Of a stretch of DNA of 62,206 bases, positions 1 to 8,556 are shown piece after piece. The position numbers and the translations under genes were made by a program. The stretch is taken from the NCBI RefSeq assembly GCF_900111175.1, contig NZ_FOGI01000021.1, positions 1 through 62,206 on the forward strand, written 5' to 3'. Every line of letters begins with the position of its first letter. The stretch's first letter is position 1. The notes under the pieces were generated by a model. That model searched no databases. It was given only the letters and a program-made list of their open reading frames with translations, and had not been told where the DNA came from. Origin of the DNA: Actinokineospora terrae (GTDB lineage: Bacteria; Actinomycetota; Actinomycetes; Mycobacteriales; Pseudonocardiaceae).

Positions 1-296
1 CCAGGGCAGCGAAATGGCGGACCACGCGAAGTTCACCGTCACCACCGGGATACCCGTCTACTTCTGCGACCCACATTCGCCCTGGCAGCGCGGAACCAAC
101 GAGAACACCAACGGACTCCTGCGCCAATACTTCCCCAAAGGCACCGACCTGTCGGTCCACTCCCAAGCCCACCTCGACCACGTCGCCCGCCAACTCAACG
201 GACGACCCCGCATGACCCTCAACGAGGCAGCGACCACCGAGAAGATGAACGAACTACTGATCAACCACGGTGGCGCACCCATCACCTGAAACCAAG
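1..296 (+). mobile_element. IS30-family insertion sequence, 3' part only
   Basis: The window opens inside an IS30-family element. Its transposase reading frame ends at 289, and the sequence matches a second copy of a dispersed repeat only from 297 onward, so the right end of the element is placed at about 296. In the other copy of that repeat (10891-10898) the corresponding point is the centre of an uninterrupted GGGGCCCC palindrome. IS30-family elements are known to prefer palindromic targets. The left end and the terminal inverted repeat cannot be checked because they lie outside the window. Confidence 0.7.
2..289 (+). CDS. IS30-family transposase, C-terminal fragment
   Basis: This is the last 95 codons of a DDE transposase that would cut and join the IS ends; the start lies upstream of the window. 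The frame is open from base 2. It shows the IS30 C-terminal hallmark in which the catalytic Glu region reads as SPWQRGTNENTNGLLRQYFP, followed by a PKGTDLS segment and the closing RPRMTLN stretch typical of IS30 transposases. Nothing downstream belongs to the IS. Whether the full element is intact cannot be judged from this side. Family assignment is confident; activity is unknown. Confidence 0.9.
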   Translation, partial: QGSEMADHAKFTVTTGIPVYFCDPHSPWQRGTNENTNGLLRQYFPKGTDLSVHSQAHLDHVARQLNGRPRMTLNEAATTEKMNELLINHGGAPIT

Positions 297-459
297 CCCC
301 GCGCAAAACGAGTTCGCCGCATCGAGCAAAGCTCGAAACTCGCGCCCCACCGCAATGCCGAAGGCGAGCCGTTCACCGTCGACGGCGCAGCCGAGACCGA
401 GAGCCGCCACTCCCAGCCCAAGATCAAACCGCCCAAAGCAGCCCCCGATATACAGCCTA
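297..459. repeat. Dispersed intergenic repeat, copy A
   Basis: About 163 bp that match 10895-11055 at roughly 85-90 percent by eye, from CCCCGCGCAAAACGAG at the left to GATATACAGCCT at the right. It contains a small hairpin around 327-339 (CGAGC-AAA-GCTCG) nested in GAGTT/AACTC. The left boundary coincides with the right end of the IS30 element. Short frames across it are not conserved between copies in length or start, so it is treated as non-coding. Confidence 0.75.
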
Positions 460-572
460 CCGAGAGCCACCGACAATCCGAGCACAGCGAGCAACCACCC
501 TGTGGACAACTCCCAAGACAGCACAAAGGCGGTGGCAGGAATCCCCGCCACCGCCTCGCGAAAAGCCAGTGC

Positions 573-1205
573 TCACCCCTGAGGAGCCTGCACGAACCTC
601 AAATACGGCCGAACCTCGTCCACCTCGCCGAACTTCGCGCGGGCGTCGTCCGTCGACACGGTCGGCGGCACGATGACGCGGTCGCCCGCGCGCCAGTCGA
701 CGGGGGTGGAGACGGCGGCGCGGTCGGTGAGTTGGAGGGCGTCGAGGGCGCGGAGGATCTCGTCGAAGTTGCGGCCGACGCTCTTGGGGTAGGTGAGGGT
801 GAGGCGGACCTTGTCGGCGGGGTCGATGATGTAGACGACGCGGACCGAGGAGGTGTCGCCCTCGTTGGGGTGGATCATCCCGTAGAGCTGGGCGACGGCC
901 TTGTCGGGGTCGGCGATGATCGGGTAGTCGACGGTGGTGCCGTTGACCTCGTTGATGTCCGGAACCCACTTGGCGTGGTCGGCGACGGAGTCGACCGACA
1001 GGGCGATCGGCTTGGTGCCGCGGGCCGCCCACTCGGCGCTGAGCTGGGCGACGCGGCCGAGCTCGGTCGTGCACACCGGGGTGAAGTCGGCGGGGTGGCT
1101 GAACAGCACCGCCCACGAGCCCTGCTTCCACGCGCGGAACTCGATCGGCCCGGCCGTGGTGTCGGCCTGGAAGTCCGGTGCGGTATCACCCAGTTGGAGA
1201 GCCAC
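573..1205 (-). CDS. Peroxiredoxin, 1-Cys Prx6-like (AhpC/TSA family)
   Basis: A cytosolic thiol peroxidase of 210 residues that would reduce hydrogen peroxide and organic hydroperoxides. The N-terminal half is a thioredoxin-fold AhpC/TSA domain with the peroxidatic cysteine in the PVCTTE motif near residue 46, and the later DPADKVRLTL segment matches the 1-Cys Prx6 subgroup. The C-terminal extension with VDWRAGDRVIVPPTVS is also typical of Prx6-type enzymes, which normally run 210-220 residues. The start is GTG at 1205 with an AGAGGA ribosome site about nine bases upstream. It is the last gene of a minus-strand run but is separated from the putative immunity gene by about 80 bp, so it is probably transcribed independently. 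Confidence 0.93.
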   Translation of the reverse strand: MALQLGDTAPDFQADTTAGPIEFRAWKQGSWAVLFSHPADFTPVCTTELGRVAQLSAEWAARGTKPIALSVDSVADHAKWVPDINEVNGTTVDYPIIADPDKAVAQLYGMIHPNEGDTSSVRVVYIIDPADKVRLTLTYPKSVGRNFDEILRALDALQLTDRAAVSTPVDWRAGDRVIVPPTVSTDDARAKFGEVDEVRPYLRFVQAPQG

Positions 1206-1285
1206 CAGCGGGTCCTCTTCTCCTATGTCGGGACAATTCGCCCGCGAGTCTAGGGACGGGGGCGCGCGGTGGGCAGGAAACCGGT

Positions 1286-1807
1286 TCAGATCACAGTTGC
1301 CACCGCGATCCCGGCCGCGCGGGCCGCCGCCTGGTAGGGAGGCAGGTCCTCGCCGTCGAGCACGGCCTCCAGCAGCGCGCCGCCGAGACCCCAGTGCAGG
1401 GCGGCCTGCGCGGTCGGCACGCTGCCACCGGACAGTTCGACGACGTAGAGCAGCTTGTCCCCCGCGAGCCGCCTGGCCCGTAGCACCCGGACGACCGGGA
1501 ACGACGCGGCGCCTGCCAGCACCTTGTCATCCACTGTGGACGCCGTGGGCTCCGGTTGGAACCGGACGTCGGCGGGCGCGGGCGGCGGTAGGTCCGCGAT
1601 CACCGGGCTGTCCACTCGGACGCCCTCCTCGACCAGCAGCGCGCGCTCGACCTCGTCGATGCCCACCCCGTGGTCGGCCAGGGCGAACAGCAGCGACCGC
1701 TCCAGGTCCTCGAACTCCCCCGCGCCCAGGGTCGACCGCAGGCCCGCCAGTTCGTCGTCCGGCAGGCGCCCCGCGAGCCTGCGCAGCACGGTCACCCACG
1801 CGGTCAC
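1286..1807 (-). CDS. Candidate immunity protein for the adjacent EndoU toxin
   Basis: A 173-residue protein of no family I recognise. It has an acidic, Leu-rich helical N-terminal half (DDELAGLRSTL, EFEDLERSLL) and a C-terminal half with predicted strand-rich segments and QAALHWGLGGALLEAVLDGEDLP. No signal peptide or membrane segment is seen, so it should be cytosolic. I chose the GTG at 1807 because its GTGA overlaps the stop codon of the toxin gene by four bases, the arrangement expected for translational coupling; a GTG at 1816 would add three residues. Position directly after a polymorphic-toxin-like gene is the main reason to propose an immunity role. That role is inference; the protein itself is a hypothetical. 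Confidence 0.6.
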   Translation of the reverse strand: MTAWVTVLRRLAGRLPDDELAGLRSTLGAGEFEDLERSLLFALADHGVGIDEVERALLVEEGVRVDSPVIADLPPPAPADVRFQPEPTASTVDDKVLAGAASFPVVRVLRARRLAGDKLLYVVELSGGSVPTAQAALHWGLGGALLEAVLDGEDLPPYQAAARAAGIAVATVI

Positions 1808-4407
1808 GGCCAGCACCCCAGCACGGGCACCGGCGACCCGGGCGCCAGGGCACCGGCGTTGTCGGTCGTGTAGACGACCGGTTTCCCGGACTGGTCCACC
1901 GCCGGTCTCCCGTCTTGTCCTACCGCCGGGTACTCCCAGGTATCGCTATCCCGGTTGTACCGCGGCGGGAATGTCCTGGCGCCGGTGACCTGGGGCGCCG
2001 CGGGTGGTGCGTCCGGGTTCTTGAAGATCGCTTGATCGTCGAGGGTTTCCGACTTGTCGACGTGCACCTTGTCCCGGTCGAGGATCTTGTTCCCGCGGAT
2101 GTCGGGATAGCCGTTGCGGAAGACCCCGTCTTGGTAGACGTAGAGGTCGAGTCCGACTGTTATCCCCTTCACGGTCGCCTTGCCCACGAAGCGCCACGAC
2201 CACACCTGCGCGTTCATGTGGTTGCGATCGCTGCGCGGGCTGTCGGTCGGATCGCCGTTCTTGTCGAAGGTCTTGCCCTGGTCGACGACCTGTTGGATGG
2301 CGGCCTTGATGTCGTCGACCGTCCACGCCTTCGGGAACTCGGTCTTGCCGGGCGCCCCCATGCCCGCGCCGTGGCCGCCCCGGTTCTGCTTGCCGGGGTT
2401 GGCCGGGTCGTACGGGTCGCCCTGGAGCATGTGTTCGAGGTTGGGTGTGGTGTAGACGAGGTCCCTGCCGGTCGGCTTCCTCGTCGGCGCGGTCGCGGGG
2501 CGCTGGTGCACGAGCGCGCGCAGGTCGTCGGTGCTGAAGACGTACCGGCCCTCGGGCACGTGCTCGCGGGTCAGCTTGTTGGCGACCACCAGCTCCGCGA
2601 CGACCGGTTCGCCGCTGGCGCCGCGCAGCAGGTCGACCAGCCGCTTGCCGCCCGCGTCGTGCAGGCTGAGTTGGTCTACGAGGACGTTGCGCTGCACCTG
2701 CCCGTAGGCGGGGAACGAGTCGCCGAAGTCGAGCACGAGGACCTTGGCCAGGCCGGTGGTGTCGATCCCGGCGAACGCCGTGAGCGCCTTGTCCGCGGCG
2801 TCGTACACCCGCCTGTCGCGGTCCTCGGGGTTGGTGACCGAGGCGATCGAGTAGACGCGCTTGGCCTGGGTGTCGACCAGCAGCCCCTTGTCCACCCGCA
2901 GCGTGTTCGGCGCCCGGCCGCCCTCTTGCGCCAGCCCGGCGAGCAGCGACAGCGCCTGCCGCGCCGCCAACCGCTCGGCGCCCTTGCCCTTCACCGCGGC
3001 CTTGGCGAGCGCGATGGCAGGGCTGGGCGCGTCGGGGGCGACGGCGATCGCGGGGTGCCTGGCCAGGACCGTGAGCAGGCTGAGCAGCCGCGCGTCGCCG
3101 GAGTTCTGGACCAGCGCGATGACGTCGTCGAGCAGCGGGTCGTCCTGCTTGGCGAACCCGGCGACGGCGGGCCCGGGGGTGGCGAGCTTGTCGATGACGG
3201 AGTTGACGTCCGGCCCGGCGACCTCGGGCCTGGTCGGTACCGGGCGGTTCGGGTCGACGCCGCGGTCGTGCAGCCGCTTCCCGGTGTCGAGGTCCGGTCC
3301 GGCGATGCCCGTGAGCTGGGCGAAGGCGGTGACGGTGTACGGGCGGGTGCAGGTCTGGGTGCAGGTGGAGGCCGGGTTGATGACCTGGAAGACCTGCTGG
3401 ACCGACTGCATCGGGCCAACGGTGATCGGCAGCGCTCCCCCGCCGCCGCTGGTGGAGAACACCGAGACCATGCCGGTCGCGACCTCGTCGCCCGCGTTGC
3501 GGATGTCGACCGGGGTCGGGCAGGACGGGGTCATGCAGGTCCCGGTGGGCACCAGGGTCACCGAGATGTCCGGGCCGTGGCCGACCTCGGGCATCGGCGG
3601 CGGGGCGGGGGCGGTCACGGCCTGCTGCTTGGCGTCGGTGAGCGCGCGGTCGGTGCGTTGCCTGCACGGGTCGTCCACGCCGCTGGTGCTGACGAGCGCG
3701 TACGGGAAGTTGCTCGCCTGCCCCCCGGGTTGGCCGAGCAGCTTCTCGCCGGTCGCCGCCAGTGGTCCGCCGATGCCGAGCAGCCGGGTGCCGCCCTCGC
3801 TCGACAGGTAGACCGTCCACGGCGAGCCGCGCGGTGACAGCGCCACCGCCGGGGTGCCGTCGACGTACACGGTCGGCTCGGCGGTCCAGTCGTCGCCGGT
3901 GACCAGTTCGCGCAACCGCTTGCCGGACAGCGCGGTGAGCATCCCGATCGGGAAGCCCATCTCCTCGGTGGCCTTGACCCACTTGCCGCCGATCTGGTGG
4001 GCGTAGACCGGGACGGTGTTGAGCCACCAGGCGTTGTTGGCGTTGACGACGACCTTGTCGTCCACGGCGACGAAGGTGGCGACACCGCCGGCGCCATCGG
4101 TGACGGTCGCGGTGGTCTCCCCGCTCGCGAGCGCGACCAGGTCGATGCCGAGCCCCACGCCGCCATCGGTGTCGAGGGTGCCGCGCAGGCGCAGGTCGTC
4201 GAGCCGGGCCAGTTGGGCGAGCGCGGTCGCGCCGAGGTCGGCGGCGGGGACCTCACCCGCTCTGCCCACCACGACGTTCGGCCCGGTGGACACCGCCACC
4301 AGGACCACGGCCAGCACGGCCAGCACGACGACGCCCAGCGGCGCGCGACGGCTCTTGGCCCGCCCGTCCACCGGCACGCCCTGCCCCACCGACAGATCGC
4401 TCCCCAT
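1804..4407 (-). CDS. Membrane-anchored protein with C-terminal EndoU-type nuclease domain
   Basis: An 867-residue protein. Residues about 20-40 (PLGVVVLAVLAVVLVAVS) form a single membrane anchor after a short cytosolic tail. A beta-rich region at about 60-230 resembles LppX/LprG-like extracytoplasmic domains in pattern, and a Cys-containing segment follows (about 300-400). Near residues 650-785 there is a bacterial EndoU signature: NLEHMLQGD, then NRGGHGAGMGAPGKTEFPKAW, then a strand-rich part ending with VYQDGVFRNGYP. Bacterial EndoU domains are RNases used as contact-dependent or secreted toxin tips, with two His and a late Tyr in the active site; His residues and a Tyr are present in the expected places. 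The start is ATG 4407 because the longer frame upstream lacks a signal and is Ser/Thr/Pro-rich. The immunity candidate follows with a 4-nt overlap. About 85 residues extend past the EndoU region, which is unusual. Confidence 0.75.
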   Translation of the reverse strand: MGSDLSVGQGVPVDGRAKSRRAPLGVVVLAVLAVVLVAVSTGPNVVVGRAGEVPAADLGATALAQLARLDDLRLRGTLDTDGGVGLGIDLVALASGETTATVTDGAGGVATFVAVDDKVVVNANNAWWLNTVPVYAHQIGGKWVKATEEMGFPIGMLTALSGKRLRELVTGDDWTAEPTVYVDGTPAVALSPRGSPWTVYLSSEGGTRLLGIGGPLAATGEKLLGQPGGQASNFPYALVSTSGVDDPCRQRTDRALTDAKQQAVTAPAPPPMPEVGHGPDISVTLVPTGTCMTPSCPTPVDIRNAGDEVATGMVSVFSTSGGGGALPITVGPMQSVQQVFQVINPASTCTQTCTRPYTVTAFAQLTGIAGPDLDTGKRLHDRGVDPNRPVPTRPEVAGPDVNSVIDKLATPGPAVAGFAKQDDPLLDDVIALVQNSGDARLLSLLTVLARHPAIAVAPDAPSPAIALAKAAVKGKGAERLAARQALSLLAGLAQEGGRAPNTLRVDKGLLVDTQAKRVYSIASVTNPEDRDRRVYDAADKALTAFAGIDTTGLAKVLVLDFGDSFPAYGQVQRNVLVDQLSLHDAGGKRLVDLLRGASGEPVVAELVVANKLTREHVPEGRYVFSTDDLRALVHQRPATAPTRKPTGRDLVYTTPNLEHMLQGDPYDPANPGKQNRGGHGAGMGAPGKTEFPKAWTVDDIKAAIQQVVDQGKTFDKNGDPTDSPRSDRNHMNAQVWSWRFVGKATVKGITVGLDLYVYQDGVFRNGYPDIRGNKILDRDKVHVDKSETLDDQAIFKNPDAPPAAPQVTGARTFPPRYNRDSDTWEYPAVGQDGRPAVDQSGKPVVYTTDNAGALAPGSPVPVLGCWP

Positions 4408-4552
4408 CACCAGACCCCCGAATCCGGTCCCCGGGCACTGAGAATGCCCGTGTACGGCATTCTGCACTCCCGCACCGACATTTTTCGCCGGGGTCGCCGA
4501 AACTGTCCGACTGGCACAGTCTGGACAGCCCGGTCGGCCCAGCGGCCCGGGG

Positions 4553-7500
4553 TCAGTGGTTGGCGTGGAAGTGCCTGCGGATCTGGGCGTCACTGAGTTG
4601 GGTGGCGAACACGGCGTACTCGTCAAGGCTGCCGATGATGTAGTCGCTGGCAGGCCTGTTGGGGTAAGCGGTCAGAATCCCGCCACCCCACCGCCAGTAC
4701 CCGGTGTAGTTCTGCGCCGTGGTGGTCGTCGCGTCCTGCGCGACCAGCAACCCGTCGACATAGAGCTTCATCCCGCCTGCACCGAGGCTCGCGGCGACGT
4801 GGTGCCAGGTCCCGTCGTTATACGACGACACCGAGTTGATCGATTTGATACCGCCTGCCGGGTTGACGCCGAACGTCACCCGTCCGGTGTTGTCGAGGTA
4901 GACCACTCTGTCCCTGGCCGTGCTGCTAACACTGACCGTGTCGAAGAACCCCGCGATGAGACCGCCAGCGGTACCGCTGACCTTGAACCACGACTCGACG
5001 GTGAAAGTCGTCGGGTTCGCGAACGAGGTCAGGTTGGTCGCGTTCGTCGTTCCGTTGAACGCGGTCGCCGTACTGGCACTCTGCCCTTGTTGCGCGCCTT
5101 GCAGCGCACCGGGTTGGGCGGCGTTCATGGGTGAGAGCGCGCCCGCGACCGGCAACGGGTCCGGAGCGGGGGCACCGGCGTTGTAGAGGTTCTGCACCTG
5201 CGCGGTCGACAGGCTCGCCTGGATCGCGCGGACCTTGTCGATGACGCCGTTGAAGTAGTCCATCTGACTGCCGCTGCGCAACGCGCGTCCCACTTGTAGC
5301 GGGTTGGTCGCGTTCCACGTCACCGAGTGCGTCGCGCCGCCCTGTAGGACACCGTCGACATAGAGGCGCATCAACTCGGATCCCGCGTAGAACACACCGA
5401 CCAGGTGGTACCAACGGTTCTGGACTATATCAGCGGTGCTGTAGACGGTGTCGTAGGTCGGCGAACTGGTGTCGGTTCGCGGCATGCGGAAGGCCCACTT
5501 CACCGACGCGATGTCAGCTCCCAGCATGAACGCGCTACCGACCGTGCCCTGTTGGGACACCACCGCGCGGTCTTGCGACGACGTCGTCAAGTAGGCCCAA
5601 GCGGACACGGTGAAACTGGCGTCGGTACGAATCGGCGCCGTTTGGCTTACCGTCCAGCTACTGGAGCCGTTGTAGATGCCCCCTGTGCCTTCGTAGCCGG
5701 AGTCGGTCCATTGCACGGCGTTCATCGTGCCGTAGTTGCCGTTGCCGGAGGAGTCGGACGCCGTGGACGCGAGGTTGTCGTTGAACTGCCAGTCCATCGT
5801 CGGCCGCGTGTAGAGGTCTTCGACGTCCGCGGTGCTGAGCACTCGGTTGTAGAGAGCCACCTCGTCGATGCGCCCGGGCCAGTACTCGACGTAAGAGCCG
5901 TTGCGCTGGCCGCGGCCGATGGATATGGACCCGTTGCCGTTCCAGCCACCTGAGCGGCTCACGGTGGCCTCCAGCGTGCCGTTGACGTAGAGCCTCATCT
6001 GGCTCGCGGCCGCGTCCCACACCCCCACGATCCACATCCACGTGTTGGCGATGGCGGGGTTCACGCTAGAGGCCCGCACGGTGGAGGCCCCGTTGGTATC
6101 CGAAGCGGGCATGGTGAAGGCGAACTTGCCTGTAGAGGCTATGTAGCTCAGGTAGAACGCACTGTTGGCTTGGCTGTCTTTGGACAGAATTGTCCTGTCA
6201 ACTCCACCCGAGCTACTGATGTACATCCACGCGGACGCGGTGAAGCTGCTGTCGGTGCGCAGGCTGAAGTACGACGCGGAGACGTAGTCGTCGATCCCGT
6301 CGAAGGTGAGCGAACGGCCAAGGCGGCCCACCGTGTTCCAGGTTGGGCCGGTGATGGTGCCGTTGTAGCCGTAAGGACCGGAGTCGGTCAGCACGGAGCC
6401 GGACTGCTCGAAGGCGTAAGCCGCGTTGGGGGCGGTTGCGGCGCCGATGATGCCGGAGATCTCGCTAGCGCCTAGGACACGTGAGTAGACGCGCACGTCG
6501 TCAATGGAACCTGCCCACGGGTACTGCCAGGTCCCGTTGATCTGCACGCCAGCGGCCGTAAGCGCGCCGGTACCGCGCCACTCGTAAGCGTCGGCCCGGG
6601 ATCCGGTCGCCTCCAGAGTGCCGTTGACGTAGAGGCGGATGACGTTGTTGGGGTCGTCGTAGACCCCGACGATGTGCGTCCACGTGTTGGCCGCGACCAC
6701 GGACGTGGAGTTCAGGTAATCCTCGGTCGCGCTGGAGTTGTCCGACCTGGGCATGCCGAAGCGGTAGCGGCTACCCCAGGTGTAGACGTACCACGCGTTG
6801 TGGTTGACACCCGGCTGCGTGATCGCGATCGCGTTCGCCGCGGCAGAGCTCGTCCGCACCCACAACGACACGCTGAAGCTGGTGTCGCTCACGGTGGACG
6901 GCCCCGTGCCCACGACACGGTCGTTGACGCCGTCGAAGGTGATCGCGGAGCCGGTCAACCCTGTCGACCAGGTAGGGCCGTTCAGAAGGGTGCCCTGGTT
7001 AGCGCCACCGGAGCTGTCCGATGCCGCGGTGCCGCTAGCGTCGTCGAAACGCCAGTAGGTGTAAGGGCCATTGGTGGCCGCGTTGTACTGACCGGGACGG
7101 CTGTTGCCCGACGAGTCGGTCGCCGTGCTGGTCGCCGCGGACGACGCGCTCTCGTCCTGCCGGTGGTAGAACGTCGGGCTGTCACCGATGACCGACGCCG
7201 AGTACGTGGGGAAGGTGGCCGCCGTCCCGAGCGCGTTGCCCGCGTTCCCGCCGGTGGCGGTGAACATGGCGAACCCGCCGGACTCGAGGACCATGGCCAC
7301 GACGACACCCAGGGTCGCCGCGGCGGAGACGCGCCTATCCGTCCGACGTCGGGTAGAGCTGACGTCGGACGGCATCCGGTGCTTACCTGCACGAGGTGGC
7401 TCTGTCGGTGGCGGATCAAGGTCGCCCGGACGACGCAAAGCGAGGACAAGTAGGCCTATGAGACCGAAGACGGCCTCGCCGAGCGCGGTCCAGTTCTGCG

Positions 7501-7930
7501 TTTGCACCCAATAGCTCGGTAGCCCTACCCACGGCACGCGCAGCCTGCCCTGCCCGAGGACGTCGTCCTCGGCGACGGGGGTGCTGTCGGAGTCGGGGTT
7601 GGCGTCGCCCTTGGTGACCAGGGTCTGGTCCTCGTTGACCTTGAGGACCCGGTGCATGAGCGTGCGCCCCTCGTGGGCGGGGTCGTGGAAGGCGATGACC
7701 GCGCCGGGGGCGGGGTGGTCGGTGAGCAGCGACCCGACGACGACAACGTCACCGGAGTGGATGGAGGGCGCCATCGATCCCGACAGCACCACGTAGGAGT
7801 GCCAGGACACGATGTAGGGCAGCACGCACCACGCGAGCAGCCACACCAACGTGGACAACACCGCTTGCGCCAGGAACGCCGCGACCGCGGGCACTGAGCC
7901 CAGCAATCGCTTGGCGTTCCTGGCGTTCAC
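4553..7930 (-). CDS. SipW-type signal peptidase I fused to four LamG domains
   Basis: A 1,125-residue fusion. Residues 1-170 are a signal peptidase of the SipW/ER type: a membrane helix at about 15-40, nucleophile motif SGSMAP with Ser near 52, LMHRVL with His near 93 in place of the bacterial Lys, then TKGDAN and a second membrane helix near 150-165. After a Pro-rich linker, about 190-225 form a second signal-anchor (VSAAATLGVVVAMVLESGGF) followed by AMFTATGGNAGN, the style of sequence SipW cleaves in TasA/CalY proteins. Four LamG/concanavalin-like jelly rolls follow, each with FDG.ND or similar and RLYVNGTLEA hallmarks. GTG 7930 is preferred because GGAGG lies five bases upstream; an in-frame ATG is at 7942. 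An internal Met at 7375 marks the likely fusion joint. It follows the TasA-like gene by 41 bp. Confidence 0.85.
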   Translation of the reverse strand: MNARNAKRLLGSVPAVAAFLAQAVLSTLVWLLAWCVLPYIVSWHSYVVLSGSMAPSIHSGDVVVVGSLLTDHPAPGAVIAFHDPAHEGRTLMHRVLKVNEDQTLVTKGDANPDSDSTPVAEDDVLGQGRLRVPWVGLPSYWVQTQNWTALGEAVFGLIGLLVLALRRPGDLDPPPTEPPRAGKHRMPSDVSSTRRRTDRRVSAAATLGVVVAMVLESGGFAMFTATGGNAGNALGTAATFPTYSASVIGDSPTFYHRQDESASSAATSTATDSSGNSRPGQYNAATNGPYTYWRFDDASGTAASDSSGGANQGTLLNGPTWSTGLTGSAITFDGVNDRVVGTGPSTVSDTSFSVSLWVRTSSAAANAIAITQPGVNHNAWYVYTWGSRYRFGMPRSDNSSATEDYLNSTSVVAANTWTHIVGVYDDPNNVIRLYVNGTLEATGSRADAYEWRGTGALTAAGVQINGTWQYPWAGSIDDVRVYSRVLGASEISGIIGAATAPNAAYAFEQSGSVLTDSGPYGYNGTITGPTWNTVGRLGRSLTFDGIDDYVSASYFSLRTDSSFTASAWMYISSSGGVDRTILSKDSQANSAFYLSYIASTGKFAFTMPASDTNGASTVRASSVNPAIANTWMWIVGVWDAAASQMRLYVNGTLEATVSRSGGWNGNGSISIGRGQRNGSYVEYWPGRIDEVALYNRVLSTADVEDLYTRPTMDWQFNDNLASTASDSSGNGNYGTMNAVQWTDSGYEGTGGIYNGSSSWTVSQTAPIRTDASFTVSAWAYLTTSSQDRAVVSQQGTVGSAFMLGADIASVKWAFRMPRTDTSSPTYDTVYSTADIVQNRWYHLVGVFYAGSELMRLYVDGVLQGGATHSVTWNATNPLQVGRALRSGSQMDYFNGVIDKVRAIQASLSTAQVQNLYNAGAPAPDPLPVAGALSPMNAAQPGALQGAQQGQSASTATAFNGTTNATNLTSFANPTTFTVESWFKVSGTAGGLIAGFFDTVSVSSTARDRVVYLDNTGRVTFGVNPAGGIKSINSVSSYNDGTWHHVAASLGAGGMKLYVDGLLVAQDATTTTAQNYTGYWRWGGGILTAYPNRPASDYIIGSLDEYAVFATQLSDAQIRRHFHANH

Positions 7931-7971
7931 GGTGTCCTCCATCGCTCGCTACCGAGCGCTTCTCTCGCCTA

Positions 7972-8556
7972 TCAGGTGCTCTGCGCTTCCCAGGTGAACC
8001 CGATGCCTGCGCTCTTGTTCTGCGCGCTGTTGTTGTCCTGCAACGTGTAGGTGAACTGGTAGGTCTTCTTGGTGCCGTTGGTAGACGGCGTCCAGCTGCC
8101 GATACCGTTGCCGAAGTTCGTGTAACCCGAGGAGAACGTGGCCAACGTGCCGTTGTGCAGCGGGCCACCACCATCGGCGACGAACCCGGTGCAGTCGGCG
8201 TACGTGCCACCGGTGCCCTGTCGGACCACGAAGTCGAGGTACGGACCGAGCGTGCCGGTGTAAGAGGCCGCGGTCGTGTAGAGCTTGACCGACGAGGCCA
8301 CGTTGCCGGTGAACGTCACCTCGATGCACTTCGACCCGGTGTCACCCGGCTTGAGGCCGGACACGTTGAAGAGCACGCCGTTCGAGTCGTCGTCGGTGAT
8401 GGACACCGAACCCGAGTTGAACGAGTTGCCGCTGTTGGTCGTGGACGCGGTGAAGGCCGCGTAGCTGCTGAACCAGATGACCAGGGCGCTGGCGACCAGG
8501 CCAGTAGCCACCACCGCCGCGGCCTTGAGCCCGGTCCTGTTCTTCTTGACCTGCAT
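7972..8556 (-). CDS. TasA/CalY-like SipW-dependent secreted protein
   Basis: A 194-residue secreted protein. The N-terminus is a basic patch (KKNR) then a hydrophobic helix ending AAFTASTTNSGNSFNSGSVSI, which is the SipW-dependent signal and processing region seen in TasA, CalY and camelysin-like proteins. The mature part is a small beta sandwich (SGLKPGDTGSKCIEVTFTGN, later YQFTYTLQDN), matching the expected length and pattern of that family, whose known members form matrix fibres or surface proteases. A strong AGGAGGG site precedes ATG 8556; a GTG at 8562 is a possible alternative. It lies directly upstream of the SipW-LamG gene on the same strand, so the two probably form an operon of substrate plus processing enzyme. 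Fibre formation is inferred from the family. Confidence 0.8.
   Translation of the reverse strand: MQVKKNRTGLKAAAVVATGLVASALVIWFSSYAAFTASTTNSGNSFNSGSVSITDDDSNGVLFNVSGLKPGDTGSKCIEVTFTGNVASSVKLYTTAASYTGTLGPYLDFVVRQGTGGTYADCTGFVADGGGPLHNGTLATFSSGYTNFGNGIGSWTPSTNGTKKTYQFTYTLQDNNSAQNKSAGIGFTWEAQST

Noticed and set aside
934..3837. 967-codon plus-strand frame opposite the EndoU gene
   Set aside because: Arg/Pro/Ala-rich antisense shadow; the minus frame has a membrane anchor, coherent domains and a coupled downstream gene.
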